From CAJBLF01 sp041679065 (GTDB lineage: Bacteria > Patescibacteriota > Gracilibacteria > Absconditabacterales > Absconditicoccaceae), in the NCBI GenBank assembly GCA_041679065.1, contig JBBABI010000080.1, forward strand, positions 1 through 5,008: a stretch of 5,008 nt of DNA, in the 5' to 3' direction. Numbering within the stretch: position 1 is the stretch's first letter; the number at the start of each line of letters is the position of its first letter. Position numbers and translations under genes: made by a program. Shown here piece after piece: positions 4,901-5,008 of the stretch. The notes below the pieces were generated by a model, which saw nothing but the letters and a program-made list of their open reading frames with translations, searched no databases and was not told where the DNA came from.

Positions 4901-5008
4901 CTCAATATCAGTGTTCCGATGGCATCGATAATGACGGTGATGGTGCAACGGACTGGCCTGCAGACAAGAGCTGCACCGGTCCAACCGATGATGATGAAAC
5001 GAATCCCA
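1840..5008 (+). CDS. Giant secreted modular protein with DNDGDG Cys/Asp repeats and DUF11-like domain, 3'-partial
   Basis: The frame is open for 1,056 codons from ATG 1840 to the window edge. An in-frame stop at 1792-1794 makes 1840 the first possible ATG. Residues 1-22 form a Sec signal peptide: QRR, a hydrophobic core, then SYA before Gly23. Layout by residue: 23-149 Cys- and Tyr-rich domain; 150-178 module 1; 187-200 half module; 201-347 unidentified insert; 348-376 module; 396-667 eight contiguous modules; about 671-800 DUF11-like sandwich; 804-867 two modules; 868-1024 beta-rich insert ending in DCDLNDFILTW; 1025-1053 module. Each module has DNDGDG plus downstream Asp, resembling the calcium-binding D.D.DG loops of thrombospondin type 3 repeats, and two Cys that could pair. 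Calcium binding, an extracellular location and an adhesin or surface-fibre role are inferences. No sortase, anchor or catalytic motif is visible; the C-terminus lies outside the window. Confidence 0.93.
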   Translation, partial: MSQRRLWSAITLTAMLASQSYAGGLFEIVQSFSPNIEEVEASGQVSTVLNGDAFCTLMRKIGLSCDKYQHFWVDVPTASKLCELTSTYYADLGLSRPYTDYVSYKSKGYASCWNDYNYKWLGSSWGTYGGCSAGTYLDTVTCQGDPIYQCNDGIDNDGDGKTDYPSDPGCSSAQDNDEYNAPATGECNDEIDNDGDGKIDALTTGTAGGGNFAIENGNPKYGKTWIASITCRASNGSTATIGGSGDPGLVATKVAEAIQQKGLPFKKPTTPLVRTDNGSGYGNVWNDGTPHTPTLNAVCSILGYDSYVSSTCRDNERSGLYPNGKCNFHTPGDNQHYRFSGTVSLPACQDGKDNDGDGKTDYPADTGCASKTDTSEVPHDPECDNPSDPTESDPECDDGIDNDGDGATDYPDDKSCSSKNDDDETNPKMACQDGLDNDGDGLIDYPDDPGCSSKQDDSERDPNGPDCDDGRDNDSDGLKDYPNDPGCADAYDDDEHDYECSDGIDNDGDGAIDWPDDFSCSSATDNDEENPKADCQDGKDNDGDGLTDYPDDPGCSSEQDDSERDPNGPECDNGLDDDSDGKTDYPRDPGCTGPTDDSEQNAQCSDGIDNDGDGETDFPDDFSCTSADDDDEENPKAQCQDGVDNDGDGDVDYPDDRGCESPQDNEETAAYLSIEKTGPTQITAGDVAIYTITVRNISPNTLKKVKTVDVMPASDTDYGFTFLPSQSSSQCALDPLANDPQRVRCGTISSLAPNQEKTFTVAFQAPANQNCNASIRNDGRTWADGADIARTQLISTVSCVQYECSDGIDNDGDGATDWPADKSCTSPTDDDETNPKMACQDGQDNDGDGLIDYPADPGCSSKQDDDEYNSTTAAFDYSFAFIRKDSPLSDSTKAEITEVGIYYYTNGTRKTHVLWTGQTQNLAKQTGQVQIDPAGQNMGIFYSNTWHGPRIYEDGSMCGGKGIQHSGNQSNLGIYDSWFARNIPFWNTIKSYTWEEAYILDTGTDCDLNDFILTWNATGTAQYQCSDGIDNDGDGATDWPADKSCTGPTDDDETNP
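1906..2286 (+). other. N-terminal Cys/Tyr-rich domain of the giant protein
   Basis: Residues 23-149 carry several cysteines (FCTLM, LSCDKY, KLCEL, ASCWND, GGCSAG, VTCQG) and many Tyr and Trp residues. The segment around PTASKLCEL...YASCWND...TVTC faintly resembles LNAVCSILGY...STCRDN...GTVSLPAC in the later insert (residues about 305-347), suggesting two diverged copies of one domain. I do not recognise the family. Confidence 0.4.
2287..2439 (+). repeat. First DNDGDG module plus a half module
   Basis: Module 1 (2287-2373) is a complete 29-residue unit: Cys1, DG, the DNDGDG core, YP, Cys21 and the acidic tail QDNDE. The next unit starts at 2398 and keeps only its first 14 residues (Cys through the Asp after DNDGDGK). 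It then breaks into Thr/Gly-rich text at 2440, where an unrelated insert of about 147 residues begins. Confidence 0.85.
2881..2967 (+). repeat. Isolated DNDGDG module
   Basis: This is a full 29-residue module (residues 348-376) with the second Cys preceded by DTG instead of DPG and a diverged tail KTDTSE. The following 19 residues contain DPECDNPSDPTESDPE, which duplicates a DPEC/SDPE motif and looks like an eroded module remnant before the regular array. Confidence 0.85.
3025..3840 (+). repeat. Array of eight 29-residue modules with a 312-nt higher-order period
   Basis: Modules start at 3025, 3130, 3238, 3337, 3442, 3550, 3649 and 3754; each is exactly 29 residues. Shared positions are Cys1, Gly4, Asp6, Asp8, Asp10-Gly11, Asp14, an aromatic-Pro pair at 15-16, Asp18, Cys21 and an acidic end. 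Linkers cycle 6, 7, 4, 6, 7, 4, 6 residues. Types also cycle: A (IDNDGDG, (K/F)SC, linker (T/E)NPKxx), B (CQDG, DPGC or DRGC, linker RDPNGPx in the first two), C (DSDG, DPGC, linker HDYE or QNAQ). ABC blocks are 3025-3336 and 3337-3648, 312 nt each, then A and B alone. Confidence 0.95.
3850..4239 (+). other. DUF11-type beta-sandwich domain in the giant protein
   Basis: Residues about 671-800 read LSIEKTGPTQITAGDVAIYT, then ITVRN, V.DVMP, a Cys pair around QCALDP...VRCGTI, SLAPNQEKTFTVAF and ASIRNDGRTWADG. This is the typical order of the DUF11 / conserved repeat domain (TIGR01451 kind) found in bacterial surface proteins: K.....V..G....YTI.V.N, then a P-rich turn, a L.PG..-like edge and N.A-type ending. 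It probably acts as an extracellular stalk or adhesion domain. It interrupts the module array after a B module, in place of the expected C module. Confidence 0.75.
4249..4440 (+). repeat. A-B pair of DNDGDG modules after the DUF11-like domain
   Basis: Modules at 4249-4335 (type A, DWPADKSC) and 4354-4440 (type B, DYPADPGC) are joined by TNPKMA, the same linker as between the modules at 3025 and 3130. 26 bases across the linker (aatcccaagatggcc... at 3115 and 4339) are identical, so the pair was probably copied from the first A-B pair or from a common ancestor. Confidence 0.9.
4459..4905 (+). other. Unidentified beta-rich domain of the giant protein
   Basis: Residues about 874-1022 alternate hydrophobic and polar residues (EITEVGIYYYTNG, THVLWTG, MGIFYSNTW) and end with YTWEEAYILDTGTDCDLNDF followed by ILTW. 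The acidic D.D.NDF ending recalls the C-terminal motif of DUF4114-like domains (D.D.NDVVF), which are found in secreted calcium-dependent proteins. That link is by motif only. Two cysteines (MCGG and DCDL) could pair. Confidence 0.4.
4912..5008 (+). repeat. Near-identical copy of module 4249-4345, cut by the window edge
   Basis: These 97 bases match 4249-4345 with one difference (A4315 versus G4978), changing Ser to Gly in the module tail. The copy lies 663 nt (221 residues) downstream and in frame, and continues into the TNP linker, so a further B module is expected beyond the window. Confidence 0.95.

Noticed and set aside
1840..5008. Dockerin or true EF-hand domains
   Set aside because: The D.D.DG core fits, but the flanking F-helix and paired 22-residue dockerin layout are missing; Cys1/Cys21 and YP/WP are closer to thrombospondin type 3-like loops.

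Overview
The window looks like part of a bacterial chromosome, most likely from the Patescibacteria/CPR radiation and perhaps Peregrinibacteria-like. That placement is inference. It rests on a membrane protein resembling DUF5671/pseudopilin-like proteins of that group, a small stand-alone GIY-YIG protein, weak or absent Shine-Dalgarno sequences, GC-rich palindromic repeats of a kind I associate with these genomes, and a giant secreted protein built of Cys/Asp-rich DNDGDG modules. The standard bacterial code (table 11) fits: the glycine-rich giant frame has no in-frame TGA in 1,056 codons, which argues against the TGA=Gly code of Gracilibacteria.

Left part (1-1277): the C-terminal part of a membrane protein with a periplasmic or extracellular pilin-like tail, then a short, highly charged coiled-coil protein on the same strand, then a convergent GIY-YIG nuclease gene on the minus strand. 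A small hairpin near 1028-1044 lies between the two converging genes.

Middle (1278-1839): no protein gene. It holds a minus-strand tRNA-Gln(TTG) with encoded CCA, several palindromes, and two extra partial copies of the tRNA 5' half. The outer copy is split precisely by a 35-bp GC-rich palindrome, which looks like insertion of a small palindromic mobile repeat. An AT-rich leader with two TTGACA hexamers precedes the giant gene.

Right part (1840-5008): one uninterrupted plus-strand frame of at least 1,056 codons, running off the window. It encodes a Sec-exported, very acidic, multidomain surface or secreted protein. Thirteen complete 29-residue DNDGDG modules and one half module alternate with a Cys-rich N-terminal domain, a second unidentified insert, a DUF11-type beta-sandwich domain and another beta-rich insert. 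The central modules form an exact 312-nt (104-residue) three-module higher-order repeat, and two modules 663 nt apart differ at only one of 97 bases. Nothing here shows a defence or biosynthetic operon. The notable items are the repeat architecture of the giant protein and the palindrome-in-tRNA-fragment locus.
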